Assembly (NCBI GenBank): GCA_031288495.1
Contig: JAITRH010000063.1
Span: forward strand, 1-45,233
DNA from: Treponema sp.
GTDB lineage: Bacteria > Spirochaetota > Spirochaetia > Treponematales > Breznakiellaceae
Length of the DNA: 45,233 nt
Reading direction: 5' to 3'
Below, in pieces: positions 17,115 through 26,298 of the stretch. Below the pieces are notes generated by a model. The model was not told where the DNA came from and did no database searches. It saw only the letters and a program-made list of their open reading frames with translations. The stretch's first letter is position 1; every line of letters starts with the position of its first letter. The position numbers and the translations under genes are program-made.

Positions 17115-18182
17115 TTACAACCCTTCAAACTCCTTCACAAAATCCAGGATACCCTTATATAAGGCCTCTGAAAAGTGCTGCAAGTAGGTTTCATCGGTTA
17201 AAAGAGTAGCGTCCCGCTCATTACTGAGAAAACCTAACTCCACCAAGACCGAAGGCATCCGAGCATTCCGTACTACAAACCATTCCTCCTCCTTGATACC
17301 CCGGGAAGGAAAAGAGCTGCCAAGGGCTTCATCAAAGCGTTTCATAATAGATTCGGCCATTCTGATACTTTCAGAAGTAAATTCCTCCTCAAGCATCGCA
17401 TTAAGAATAGGAATCACCTCCTGAGCATCTTTATATTTCGAATGGTCAATGACGGTTCGCCGATACTCGGGATTGAGGTACCACACCTCATAGCCCCTTA
17501 CGTGTTTATTGAAGGAGGCGTTGGCGTGAATAGAAATGAATACCGTAGCTTCGTTCTCTTTCAGGGGAATCCCATTGGCTATGGCCACCCGATCGTCCAA
17601 ACTGATAAAGGTGTCCTGGTCCCGCGTTAATAAGACCTGTTTATCTGGAAAGTTACGGGAAAGCCGACTATGGAGGTCCTTGGACATCGTGAGAACAAGG
17701 TCCTTTTCCTCCACCCGCAAGGATTTTCCATCAATAGTATGGTTTCCCACGGCTCCGGTATCTTTACCTCCATGACCAGGATCCACAATAATCGCCGCAA
17801 TACGAAACTGGACCGGCGCTTCCTGGGGAAGGTCATCTTCTAGGGCCTTGCTGAGGGCGCTCACAAAGGCGTGGGGAAACTGCAGCGTTCCTTGCTCAAG
17901 AAAGGGGGATGGAAGGGAGAGTATTTCCTTACCGTTACGTATCATCAGACCGGTTTCACCGGGCAGCCCAACCCGGAAAGATAGGTCCTGATCTGCCCAT
18001 GACAAAACGCCGGTCTGAAAAAAGGGATCCCAGCGGAATGTGGCGGCCCTTCCAGGAGAGCCGAGGTTTTTGAGGGTTTCATCTAAGGTGAGGGCCTTCT
18101 CATCCCCAAAACCCACTATTTGTGCGGATATAAAGAGAATGTTGGAAAATACGAGCCCTATCAAGAAACGCCGATTATACAT
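17115..18182 (-). CDS. N-acetylmuramoyl-L-alanine amidase (Amidase_3)
   Basis: This enzyme cuts the bond between MurNAc and the stem peptide of peptidoglycan in the periplasm. The 355-residue protein has a signal peptide (FLIGLVFSNILFISAQ) and an N-terminal region of about 130 residues. The catalytic domain carries the zinc ligands His in VDPGHGGKD, Glu in RVEEKD and His in FISIHANAS, plus a late glutamate in VLVELGFLSN. The ATG at 18182 (AGGT eight bases upstream) is chosen over a TTG one codon earlier. It leads an operon with the GerMN gene. Confidence 0.9.
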   Translation of the reverse strand: MYNRRFLIGLVFSNILFISAQIVGFGDEKALTLDETLKNLGSPGRAATFRWDPFFQTGVLSWADQDLSFRVGLPGETGLMIRNGKEILSLPSPFLEQGTLQFPHAFVSALSKALEDDLPQEAPVQFRIAAIIVDPGHGGKDTGAVGNHTIDGKSLRVEEKDLVLTMSKDLHSRLSRNFPDKQVLLTRDQDTFISLDDRVAIANGIPLKENEATVFISIHANASFNKHVRGYEVWYLNPEYRRTVIDHSKYKDAQEVIPILNAMLEEEFTSESIRMAESIMKRFDEALGSSFPSRGIKEEEWFVVRNARMPSVLVELGFLSNERDATLLTDETYLQHFSEALYKGILDFVKEFEGL

Positions 18183-18248
18183 CAATAGTACCTACAGAAA
18201 GCCTTTTCATGGAACTTGAAGAAGCGCTGAACCAATACCTCAGGAACC

Positions 18249-18356
18249 GTGAGTAATGAGGCCGGTGAGAGGGCTCAGCACCTCGGTACTATGGATACTA
18301 ACGAAACTAACCGCGTTTCAGAAGAACCTACCGCTTGTACCCTCGCTATTACTCAC
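18249..18356. repeat. Distant 9-bp inverted repeat between the amidase and ATP-grasp genes
   Basis: GTGAGTAAT at 18249-18257 and ATTACTCAC at 18348-18356 flank about 90 bases of non-coding DNA. Related bases (CTCATTACTCA) recur at 25370-25380, just before the spiro-SPASM gene. No gene is seen in 18183-18382 apart from a possible 15-codon plus-strand frame at 18210, which is too short to claim. Confidence 0.4.
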
Positions 18357-18382
18357 TACCCTTGGACGTACCGGTTCTTGCT

Positions 18383-20002
18383 TCAAAAGGAATGAAACGG
18401 TACCAGGGTATCTACTATATATACCGCCCCCTGATACCCTCCTCGGATCAGGGCTGCCCAAAAACGGCGGCCCAAAACCAGGGTTCCTGGTTCCCGAATC
18501 TGAGCTGGGGCATCTGTCCCAGCTTCCTCCAGGGGAAGGGGAAACCCGGTGATTGCCCGGACCGCTTCAAGACTTTCTTGCACGGTCCTCCCGGTATAAT
18601 CTTGCAAATCTGATTCGATTAAGGGCTGAAACCGAAGGAGGACCACCGGAGGCTTTGCAAGGGAAGCCTTACCCCGTATCGGCGCATATTCCGGTTCCGG
18701 GAAAGCCGCGAGCAGGGAACTCAAGGATTCGGGAATGGCAAAAGCCGCAGGGGGAAATACCCGGTCCCTTGCATCGGAAGCAAGGAACTGCTCGGTTTCA
18801 CTATCCGGCGCCTCAAGACGGATCAAAACGGCACGAGCAGCCTGTTCCGCTGCGTGTACCGCGGCTTCCCGTGTAGGAGCGGCGCTGATACTATTCCCGC
18901 ACTTGCTTACGTTGTTTTCAGGAAACCGAACCCGGGTTCCTGGCCCAATCCGAAGGAACAGATCCCGTATGTATTCAAGGGATTGGGCCCGTTCAATACC
19001 TTGAATACTCCGAACCTTTCCGGGTATGGAAATAAACGCCCGTTCCGCACTGGTCCACTGCCGGATCGGTTCAAGGCCTTTGGGGGGTCTTCCTAAAGCG
19101 ATCTGGATGGCTCCCCGGGTAACTTCCACCCCTGAGGAGTAGGGGTAGGTCCAGCCCGACATATAGCCCCCGGAAAGCCGAGCCGCAATTTCCCCTATCA
19201 TCGGCCCCTGGGGAGTGAGTTTCATATCTCCCTTCGCTGCCCCGTTGGTGATACCCAAGGCCCTGATCCCTGCTCTAAAGACCGCAAGAAGGGATTCAGC
19301 CGCAGTGGTGTTCAGGGTGGTGGGCATGGTATGGCCCATTTCAATGAAATACGGGGGGAAGAAGATATGCCGGTCCGCTAAGCCGTGGATGCAGATCTCC
19401 CCTTGGTATACCAAGGCGTCTACCGAAAATTCAGGCCCTTCCATGTATGCTTCCAGAATAACCCGATTTGTTCGGGAGAATCTCAGGGCATCGGCCACCG
19501 CAGAGCTGAGCATTTCAGGATGGTCAACCCTGCAACAGCCCCGGGCGCCCATATTGTCCACAGGCTTGACCACCAGGGGATACCCAAACGGAGGGGAAAA
19601 CCCCGAATCAGGTACCGCTTCCACCACCACAAATGCAGGCGAAGGGAGTCCTGCCGCTTGAAAACACCGGCGCATCCGTTCCTTGTCCGAAGCATTGAGG
19701 GCAGCCTCATAGGGGATCCCAGGAAGCCCTAATTGGGCTGCAACCCAGGCGACGGTAGCAGAAAAATCCGTTCCTGCGGTCATGATCCCCCCCAATCCCC
19801 CCTGGGCTTTAAGGGAAACTCCCAAGGCTGCAATACCCTCTTTGTCTTTTAAATCGATCCGCTCAAAGCGATCCGCTAAGGAGACGCAGGGGGCATGAGG
19901 ATCCGCATCCACTACTACGGTTTCAAGGCCCAATGCCTTGGCAATGCTGATAGCAGGTCCCTGCATCACCCCTGCTCCCAGGATCATTAATCGTTTTTGC
20001 AT
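18383..20002 (-). CDS. ATP-grasp ligase
   Basis: The 539-residue protein has a Rossmann-like pre-ATP-grasp domain (LMILGAGVMQGPAISIAKALG, then VVVDADP). An ATP-grasp domain follows, with the lysine motif PLVVKPVDNMGARG, the loop ILEAYMEGPEFSVDALV and the metal-binding EIAARLSGGYMSG near residue 275. Such enzymes join a carboxylate to an amine or thiol through an acyl phosphate. The C-terminal 150 residues match no domain I recognise. The ATG at 20002 is selected because GGGAG lies six bases upstream and because it begins one base after the stop of the previous gene. It is the last gene of the putative flagellin-glycan operon. Confidence 0.8.
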   Translation of the reverse strand: MQKRLMILGAGVMQGPAISIAKALGLETVVVDADPHAPCVSLADRFERIDLKDKEGIAALGVSLKAQGGLGGIMTAGTDFSATVAWVAAQLGLPGIPYEAALNASDKERMRRCFQAAGLPSPAFVVVEAVPDSGFSPPFGYPLVVKPVDNMGARGCCRVDHPEMLSSAVADALRFSRTNRVILEAYMEGPEFSVDALVYQGEICIHGLADRHIFFPPYFIEMGHTMPTTLNTTAAESLLAVFRAGIRALGITNGAAKGDMKLTPQGPMIGEIAARLSGGYMSGWTYPYSSGVEVTRGAIQIALGRPPKGLEPIRQWTSAERAFISIPGKVRSIQGIERAQSLEYIRDLFLRIGPGTRVRFPENNVSKCGNSISAAPTREAAVHAAEQAARAVLIRLEAPDSETEQFLASDARDRVFPPAAFAIPESLSSLLAAFPEPEYAPIRGKASLAKPPVVLLRFQPLIESDLQDYTGRTVQESLEAVRAITGFPLPLEEAGTDAPAQIREPGTLVLGRRFWAALIRGGYQGAVYIVDTLVPFHSF

Positions 20003-20003
20003 A

Positions 20004-21986
20004 TCATCTCCCACCCGCTGATTTCACGACCGTCCCTTCTTGGGCCGCCGTTTTTCTGACTGCATACACCTCGAAGGTATCTCCAAGATGGAATATACGA
20101 CTTATCCATAGAAATAAACCGTATGCCATACCGTTTTTTCTCCATGCTTTATCCAAAAACCTTCCTACCAAGGGAAAACGTTCCGGATGATGTCCGGAAA
20201 TAACTACCTTTTTGAGCTTAAACCCAAAGCGTTTGAGAATATTTCCGGTCCGAGAAGGCTGCCAAAGGGTCCAATGATCCGGAGGACTTTGTTCTAGGAA
20301 CCCTCGGAAGGATTTACGGCCTGATATACCAGAACCAGAAGGGGTTGAAAAGGTCAATACCCCCCCGGGTTTGAGGAGTTGGTACAGTTCTGTGAGTACC
20401 GCTCCGGGCCGTTCAAAATGTTCCAGCACATACCAAAGGGAGATAAGGTCAAACCCTGTAGCCCGTATCTCTGCAGGCACAGGGGTTTCCGGGAAAAACC
20501 CCTGGAATGCAGGGATATGCAGTTCATCCCGTACATACCGAACCGCATCTTCTGCCGGGTCCATGCCAAAAGGCAAAAACCCTTCTTCCCGAGCAGCCGC
20601 CAGGAAGGGGCCATAGGCACAACCTATATCTAAGAGTCGAACTGGGGCCCTGGAAGACTCTCCTTCGTGGTTCCTTCGGGAGCGGCGGAGTAGCTGCTTA
20701 CTATACTGAAGCCGTTTTCTTCCATTTTGTACCAGATTCGGAAAATCTTCCAGGTAGGTTTTGCCGTATTGCTGCTTATAAAAGGAAAAAAAATAATCCC
20801 TCGCATATGCAATGGGATGCAACGTAGAACGGAGAAGGTACACTATACCACAGCGCCGACACCGCCGGTAGGTTCTATCCGGGAACCGGGCACAGACCGG
20901 ATCCTGAGCAGGAAGCGTCCCCCCGCAGACCGGACAAACTGTGGGAACCCGAAGGGTATAGCGTCTCACCAGATCCCCCAGCCCTTGGGGGGAAGCAGTT
21001 TCATCCTCTGGCGGATTAAGCCCATACCGCACCCTGAGCCGCTCGCAACGATCCCCCACGGATTTAAGGGCTTCATCATTGAGGAGGAGGGATTTCCGGT
21101 CCTTGGGATCCTGCGTATCAAGCACAGGCTTGGTATAGAGGATGTGTCGTAAACGGTACGCTCCTTTTTTTCCCATACCCCCTGAAATAAACCCTGTATG
21201 TACCGCCAGTTTTTCATGATAGGCACCGGGAGATAGGAGTAACACCGGTACCCGAGCAGCAAGGCTTTCAAAGGCCGTGAGGCCGAAATGGGTAACCACG
21301 AGATCATAATAAGCAAGCTGTTCCCGGAGTTCTACCATACCCTCTACAACCCGAATTCCTGCGGCCACCAGGGCTGCCTTGTGCTGCTCCTTCACCCGGT
21401 TCTCGTGGAGCCCGCCGAAGAGGGCGGTAAGTTCCGTTTGTCCCGGCGCCTTCAAGGCCAGACATACCGGCAGGGTAAGCCCCCCAGGATCTTCAGCACC
21501 GAAGGTCACCAGGATTTTCAGCGTCTCTCTCCGAGGAACCGTAAAGGAAGACCGCCGATGCTTAGGCAGCGGGAGGAGGTTCGGGGCAAGGATATTGGGA
21601 GGAACCCTACCCGGAGGACCAGGAAGCAGATCAATGAGAAAGTCAAAGCTATCCCGCTGCGATCCTCCTTCATCAATACCGATCAGGGGAGCTAAGGCCG
21701 CCCATTGGGCAAATTCTTCCGGGGCGGTTCTGAAACGATCCAGGATAATACATTCCCAGCGCCGTTTCCTGATGGTTTCGGTATCCCCTATAAACCAAGA
21801 AGCTTCAACCGTTACTGCGTGCATCATATATACCACGGCATCCTGGGGTTCAAGCTCTGGAATATAGAGATAGGCCTCCTGATTCAGGGAACGGAAGGAC
21901 CGGACCAGAACCAGAGACCGCACCAAGTGCCCTCCCCCGCGGCCTTTTTCAGCGGTGGAAACCACCAGCAAGGGGCCATGCATCAT
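20004..21986 (-). CDS. Fusion of a PseG-like GT-B domain, a zinc ribbon and a SAM methyltransferase
   Basis: Residues 1-330 resemble PseG/SpsG proteins: a GGGHLVRSLVL motif near the start, then ILVTFGAEDPGGL and a VTHFGLTAFESLAARVPVLLL donor-site-like segment. PseG removes UDP from an activated amino sugar in nonulosonic acid synthesis. Residues 350-390 hold a four-cysteine zinc ribbon (CPVCGG and CRRCG). Residues 440-640 form a class I methyltransferase with DIGCAYGPFL, LISLWYVLEHF and LLKPGGVLTFSTPS. The parts are in one open frame with no sign of an assembly break. It overlaps the SpsF-like gene by four bases. It probably modifies a sugar nucleotide or glycan. Confidence 0.78.
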   Translation of the reverse strand: MMHGPLLVVSTAEKGRGGGHLVRSLVLVRSFRSLNQEAYLYIPELEPQDAVVYMMHAVTVEASWFIGDTETIRKRRWECIILDRFRTAPEEFAQWAALAPLIGIDEGGSQRDSFDFLIDLLPGPPGRVPPNILAPNLLPLPKHRRSSFTVPRRETLKILVTFGAEDPGGLTLPVCLALKAPGQTELTALFGGLHENRVKEQHKAALVAAGIRVVEGMVELREQLAYYDLVVTHFGLTAFESLAARVPVLLLSPGAYHEKLAVHTGFISGGMGKKGAYRLRHILYTKPVLDTQDPKDRKSLLLNDEALKSVGDRCERLRVRYGLNPPEDETASPQGLGDLVRRYTLRVPTVCPVCGGTLPAQDPVCARFPDRTYRRCRRCGIVYLLRSTLHPIAYARDYFFSFYKQQYGKTYLEDFPNLVQNGRKRLQYSKQLLRRSRRNHEGESSRAPVRLLDIGCAYGPFLAAAREEGFLPFGMDPAEDAVRYVRDELHIPAFQGFFPETPVPAEIRATGFDLISLWYVLEHFERPGAVLTELYQLLKPGGVLTFSTPSGSGISGRKSFRGFLEQSPPDHWTLWQPSRTGNILKRFGFKLKKVVISGHHPERFPLVGRFLDKAWRKNGMAYGLFLWISRIFHLGDTFEVYAVRKTAAQEGTVVKSAGGR

Positions 21987-22684
21987 GGCTGCTTACCCTC
22001 TAAAGGGGTATAACTCCTGCGGTATGCCGTGATAATGGTCTCCCCCTGGAAACGCTCCCCTCCAGACGCTGCCAGAGCCTCGAACAAGACCTGGGCCCGC
22101 TGGTAATCTTCCAGAGTATCCAGGCTTATCCGCAAAGAAGGGGCCTGCCATACCAGCGGAGCCAAGGGCCGGTGGAGCTGAAACAAGTCAGGATGGGTAT
22201 ACAAATAGGGACACACATGTTCCCGTTCAGCCTTGAGGGAAGCGTCCCGCTCAGCCCGAAGCAGGGCTTCTGCAGCGACCGATTCGACCCCGGCACCATA
22301 GGGCAGTCCGCTATAACCGGCATAATCAGCCTTACGGCTAAGGGCCTCTTGGCTCAGGGTATTCGCCGCATCTACAAATACAAAGGGATTGTCCCCTGTG
22401 GCCCGGATAAGGCGGTCTAGGGTGAAGCGTCGTACCGCTACGCAATAACGGCTTAACACATCTTCCTTAGAACCTGCTACCAGGTCGAAGCCGGCCTGTT
22501 CCGCTAAGGGACCAAAGGCGGCGACACAGTCCTCGGGACAGGCAAGTACATACCGATCACCCCATACCCCCTTGAGGGCCTCCATCACCCGCAGGACCAG
22601 CGGCTTCCCCCCTAGAGGCAGGAGGGATTTTCCAGGAAGACGGGTCGAATCAAGCCGCGCTTGAAGTATCACCGCAGTCGTCAT
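21983..22684 (-). CDS. SpsF-like cytidylyltransferase
   Basis: The 233-residue protein has the N-terminal pattern of CMP-sugar synthetases, ILQARLDSTRLPGKSLLPLGGKPLV, which binds CTP. Further family features are the DRLIRATGDNPFV motif and a late EDYQRAQVL segment. SpsF proteins are named from spore-coat polysaccharide loci and are thought to activate an acidic sugar with CMP. Both ends show four-base ATGA overlaps with the neighbouring genes, so it is translated with them. It supports a role for the block in building an activated sugar for a surface or flagellin glycan. Confidence 0.82.
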   Translation of the reverse strand: MTTAVILQARLDSTRLPGKSLLPLGGKPLVLRVMEALKGVWGDRYVLACPEDCVAAFGPLAEQAGFDLVAGSKEDVLSRYCVAVRRFTLDRLIRATGDNPFVFVDAANTLSQEALSRKADYAGYSGLPYGAGVESVAAEALLRAERDASLKAEREHVCPYLYTHPDLFQLHRPLAPLVWQAPSLRISLDTLEDYQRAQVLFEALAASGGERFQGETIITAYRRSYTPLEGKQP

Positions 22685-23802
22685 TCCAAAGATCCTGACC
22701 CTTCCGTGCTTTTCGGTTCACTTTTCGGATGTTCAAGCCGGGGCCCTTCTGTTCCCGAACTTTCGGTTCTTCCTTCTTCTATCCGGGTATGATCCTCGGA
22801 CAGTTCACCCATATCCTCCCAAAGCTCGGTTATGGCTCGGGCATCGCTTCGGAACCGGTAACGATTCGTCTTTACCCATTGGCGCCCCTGAGAGAAATCA
22901 TCCCATGCAGCCACGAGGGTCCTGCCGCTCCCCCAAAAATACCGGGGGAAACACCGAAGCGGAAGCGTGGCAGAATCCCCTCGGAAAACCGGAGCCAAAT
23001 TCTTGAGATAAAAACGCCGATAACTTTCATCGGCGGTACTATCTTCAGGCGGGGTTTCTCCGTCATAGGAAAGGCGGATCAGTTGCGTGGCGCCGATCTG
23101 TTCTCCCCAGAGATAAGCCCGGAACCCGAAATCCATCAGCTGCCAATGGGTACTTTTTAAGGTGCTGTCAAAGCCCCCTAGCCGGATAAACCGGATCCGG
23201 TCATAAATGCCGACTCCATCAAAGGGGTAAAGGGAGGGCTGCCCTTCTTTGGCAGGGGCAAAGAAGAGCGGTTTGACCGTAGCCCGGAACACCGCCGGTG
23301 CGATAAGGGTGGGCAGGGTTTCAAAATGGGAATTTTGAATCAAAGGAACCGTACAAAGTCGTTTGTACAGGCTTTTTTGCCCATCTCCCTTGTATAATTC
23401 TTCCTTGCCCAGTCGAAGCCGTTCCTCCATTCGGGAAGCTCCACCGCTATGGAGGATCCTCAGATCATTCCACAATACAAAAAAGAGGGGGCTCGATAGT
23501 TCCGATGCCGCCAGATTGATCTGTTCGCCGATACTTACCGCCTCCTTTAATAAAATAAAACGAACCTGGGGGAAAAGCCCCGAAAGCTCTTCCACATCGT
23601 ACCGTTCCTGGGGACCTTCCATAGAGATGATATAATCAAACCCAATTTTTTCCAGTTCCTGAAAACGGGTACGCCGAGGATATCGGCCTCCCCCTCTGCC
23701 CAGAAGTACCGCAGAAAGCCCGGTAGAAGCTCTCCGTTCAGTGCCTCCCACAGCCGTATATGAAGGCAGGGTATCGTTAAAAGTTGTAGGTATAGTATTC
23801 AT
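22681..23802 (-). CDS. GT-A-like glycosyltransferase, spirochaetal
   Basis: This 373-residue protein is not closely matched to any family I know. It shows glycosyltransferase-like features: an early YIISMEGPQERYDVEE, the strand FFVLWNDLRIL, and late GGFDSTLKSTHWQLMDFGFRAYLWG, which resembles the acceptor region of family 2 enzymes. No clear DxD is visible, although WNDL could take that place. The C-terminal 50 residues are Glu/Ser/Gly-rich and low complexity. The start MNTIPTTFND at 23802 follows GAGG at four bases; the longer frame to 23901 would overlap the upstream gene heavily. It overlaps the spiro-SPASM gene by 26 bases and the SpsF-like gene by four. Confidence 0.6.
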   Translation of the reverse strand: MNTIPTTFNDTLPSYTAVGGTERRASTGLSAVLLGRGGGRYPRRTRFQELEKIGFDYIISMEGPQERYDVEELSGLFPQVRFILLKEAVSIGEQINLAASELSSPLFFVLWNDLRILHSGGASRMEERLRLGKEELYKGDGQKSLYKRLCTVPLIQNSHFETLPTLIAPAVFRATVKPLFFAPAKEGQPSLYPFDGVGIYDRIRFIRLGGFDSTLKSTHWQLMDFGFRAYLWGEQIGATQLIRLSYDGETPPEDSTADESYRRFYLKNLAPVFRGDSATLPLRCFPRYFWGSGRTLVAAWDDFSQGRQWVKTNRYRFRSDARAITELWEDMGELSEDHTRIEEGRTESSGTEGPRLEHPKSEPKSTEGSGSLE

Positions 23803-25330
23803 CACACCTCGCGCATATCCCCGTATAAACCGGTATACACTGGTCTCGGTAGAGCGCTGCCCCCCGAGACCAGATGGTTTCCAGGGGATCAGAAAAAACA
23901 TTTCCCCATATCCCTTTTTCCGATTCCCCGGTCAGAGCCGCTAGATCTTCCCTACAGCAGGGAACGGTGCCGTCAAGCAATATCACCATATCCCGCAGGA
24001 GATGCCAACAGGGCTGGCGCTTTACCGGCGAGAGATCCGCTGCCCCCCGTGCAGGTAGGGACCCACAAAAATGATCGTATTTTTGAATAATGATATGAGC
24101 CCCCGCTTCTTTCCAAGACCGATAGAATTGTTCAATATCATCTTCAGCTCCTTGGACTCTGACTGCTTGCACATAGGCATCCTGAGGAAACAGCCGGATC
24201 AGGGCTTTGGCAGTTGCCAGAGCCTCCGCATAACCGGGGCCCCGAATTTCCCGGTACCGTGCCGGATCCTGGGCATCCAGCGCAATTATCCACGAGAGGG
24301 ACGCCATGCTAGTACTCCGAGGCGGGGCCTTTTGGGCTTCCGCTGCAGCCTGCTCCAGTTCATCCGTTTTCCAGCCAAGACCGGAACTTTCAATAATGAG
24401 GGATAGTTCAGGCCTTGAGAGGACCCGGCGAATAAGCTCCATCTTTTCTGGGTGAAGGCTCAGTTCCCCCCAGAGGGACAGATCGATCACCCCGTCCCCA
24501 GCAAAGGCGATGATACGGGTTAAGAGTTCCTCGAAACGATCGATCCCCAAGAAGTCGGTTTTTTGGGTAATCCCTCCTGAACCCTGGAATCGAGGATAGG
24601 GACAGAGGGTACAGCTCTGTGGACAGGGACCGGCTACCTGAATACTAAAGAAATTGGGAAGGGTCCGCAGGAGCCCTGGTTTTTCCGCAATAATAATTTC
24701 CGCATCCTGGGCCCGGGAAAAGCCTGCTTCCGCAAACCGGGTCAACAGGAGGAGGTTTCGCTTAGAATCTGCGGTAAGGCTCAGGCGGTGGCAACGGAGA
24801 TCCACCGGGGAAAGAACCGTTTCAATATCAAAGGCGTTGATATCTTTTTGTATAACCGAAAACAGGATATCCCGCTCTACCGGACCATCCCCATCTCCCA
24901 GTATTTTTGAGAGAATCCCCCCCATACCTGGAGCCAGAATTTCCGGAGAAACTCCGTAGGGCCAGCCGTCAGCATAAGAATATTCCGCAGCATACTGGAG
25001 ATGCCGTTCTGCTATAGCCTTGGCCAAGTCCGGATCCAAAAAAGGACAATCAGCCCAGGCAAAATAGGTGAGATCAAACCCGGCTGATTCCCTGGCGAGG
25101 GTATCCAGGACTTGTTTTTTTGTCCATTCCGCCGCCTGAATCAGCTCAATTCCTTGAACTAAATCGGCCTGCGGGGTCGGCGTTGTTTGGAGTAATAGAA
25201 GAATCTTACAGGTCCCTGGAAACGCAGCCGCCCGTTCCACCGCAAGGGCAAGGGCACTTTTTCCTGAAAAGACCTGTTCATAGGCCGCCTCGGTAAGGCT
25301 GCCCCCATATAATACTGCCAGGGCATTCAT
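23777..25330 (-). CDS. Spiro-SPASM radical SAM protein with an N-terminal nucleotidyltransferase-like domain
   Basis: The 517-residue protein joins two parts. Residues 1-220 resemble a GT-A/cytidylyltransferase fold (LYGGSLTEAAY near the start, then FAWADCPFLDPDLAKAI). Residues 225-517 are a radical SAM enzyme with the cluster motif CPQSCTLC (CxxxCxxC), a DLSLWGELSLHP strand, and a cysteine-rich SPASM tail (GTVPCCRED and GICARCDEY). SPASM enzymes often modify peptides or sugars and bind extra iron-sulfur clusters. A family limited to spirochaetes with this layout is known as spiro-SPASM. It is the first gene of the tightly overlapping block that ends at 18383. The ribosome site is weak (GGTAAAG). 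Confidence 0.85.
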   Translation of the reverse strand: MNALAVLYGGSLTEAAYEQVFSGKSALALAVERAAAFPGTCKILLLLQTTPTPQADLVQGIELIQAAEWTKKQVLDTLARESAGFDLTYFAWADCPFLDPDLAKAIAERHLQYAAEYSYADGWPYGVSPEILAPGMGGILSKILGDGDGPVERDILFSVIQKDINAFDIETVLSPVDLRCHRLSLTADSKRNLLLLTRFAEAGFSRAQDAEIIIAEKPGLLRTLPNFFSIQVAGPCPQSCTLCPYPRFQGSGGITQKTDFLGIDRFEELLTRIIAFAGDGVIDLSLWGELSLHPEKMELIRRVLSRPELSLIIESSGLGWKTDELEQAAAEAQKAPPRSTSMASLSWIIALDAQDPARYREIRGPGYAEALATAKALIRLFPQDAYVQAVRVQGAEDDIEQFYRSWKEAGAHIIIQKYDHFCGSLPARGAADLSPVKRQPCWHLLRDMVILLDGTVPCCREDLAALTGESEKGIWGNVFSDPLETIWSRGAALYRDQCIPVYTGICARCDEYYTYNF

Positions 25331-25406
25331 ACTTTACCAATATCGGCATTCTTGGTACCCGCCAATAGAGGCTCATTACTCAACCCATACTAAACCGAGG
25401 CCGCTC

Positions 25407-25468
25407 CCCATGAGGTACGTTTGAAGGTTGAGGGACCTCCCCATTTCGCCTCCCCCCTACCTCATGGG
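25407..25468. repeat. 11-bp inverted repeat after the CBM9-like gene
   Basis: CCCATGAGGTA (25407-25417) and TACCTCATGGG (25458-25468) enclose 40 bases in the spacer between the spiro-SPASM and CBM9-like genes. It lies eight bases after the stop of the latter. No T-run follows, so it may be a structured 3' end. Confidence 0.45.
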
Positions 25469-25476
25469 TGCCTTAC

Positions 25477-26199
25477 TTAGGGCGCCAGCCTAAACCGGCC
25501 AAAGGATGCGGCCAGATGTATATCCGGCGTTTCGGTTACCGATGCTAAATCATCAATCCATGATATCCACCGGGGCTCTTCTCCGTCAGTACTCCAATCA
25601 GTACGGAAAGCCCCTACCAAAAGCACGGTCTCATTGTCTTCATTGAGCAGCCCCACTTCCCGGAATGATTCCAGGGGGATTACTCCCTCAACTGAATAGC
25701 GGCCATCAAAAATCCTGCCCGCTACTTGTTGGTCCGTGAAGGCCCAGTCATTATCCTGATCCCGAAGATAATAGACCACCGAATAATCATGCACATGCCC
25801 CAATGCATCCAGAGAGACCACATAGTACGGAGGAAGTTCACCCTCCCGCGGCCGGTCTATCTGATGGGAAGCAAAGAACAGATGCACCGCATCTAAAGCG
25901 TCAACCCCTTCTTCATCCTCCACTTCTTCCGCGGATACGATATCCTCATCTTCAAGAACAAAGGAGAAGTAAAAGTTATCTGCGTCATGATAGGCCTTGA
26001 ATACCGTTGCAGGAGCCACCTCTTCTTCCCAGGGGAGAACAAAAGTACCGATAGCCGGCACCCTGTCCCACACGCGCTCATCCACAACCCCGTCAAGTAC
26101 GAACACGGCTTCTTCACGGTTGACCACATCATAGGTTTCCGCGAAAACCGTCCCGGCTGCACCGATTAGCACCATAGCTAATACCCATTTTCTTAACAT
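25477..26199 (-). CDS. Secreted protein with a CBM9-like sugar-binding domain
   Basis: The 240-residue product has a clear signal peptide (LRKWVLAMVLIGAAGTVFAE) and a single domain resembling the carbohydrate-binding module 9 fold of xylanases. Supporting parts are VLDGVVDERVWDRVP near residue 35, the DADNFYFSFVLEDEDIV strand, DAVHLFFASHQ, and VEGVIPLESF. The protein is strongly acidic. It is probably periplasmic or outer-surface and may bind a glycan, but no catalytic domain accompanies it. It has its own promoter and is flanked by the glycan block and flaB, so binding of flagellar or cell-wall sugar is one possibility (inference). Confidence 0.72.
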   Translation of the reverse strand: MLRKWVLAMVLIGAAGTVFAETYDVVNREEAVFVLDGVVDERVWDRVPAIGTFVLPWEEEVAPATVFKAYHDADNFYFSFVLEDEDIVSAEEVEDEEGVDALDAVHLFFASHQIDRPREGELPPYYVVSLDALGHVHDYSVVYYLRDQDNDWAFTDQQVAGRIFDGRYSVEGVIPLESFREVGLLNEDNETVLLVGAFRTDWSTDGEEPRWISWIDDLASVTETPDIHLAASFGRFRLAP

Positions 26200-26269
26200 G
26201 TAATCGACCCCCGATACATAATGATAATGAAGGCTTTTTCAATATCTAAGATCTAGAAAAGCCTTTTTG

Positions 26270-26298
26270 AATCTAGCATATATTTGTATGCGTGACAA
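26270..26298 (-). promoter_or_regulatory. Promoter of the CBM9-like gene
   Basis: TTGTCA (26298-26293) and TAGATT (26275-26270) lie 17 bases apart on the minus strand, about 70 bases before the start codon at 26199. Confidence 0.5.
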
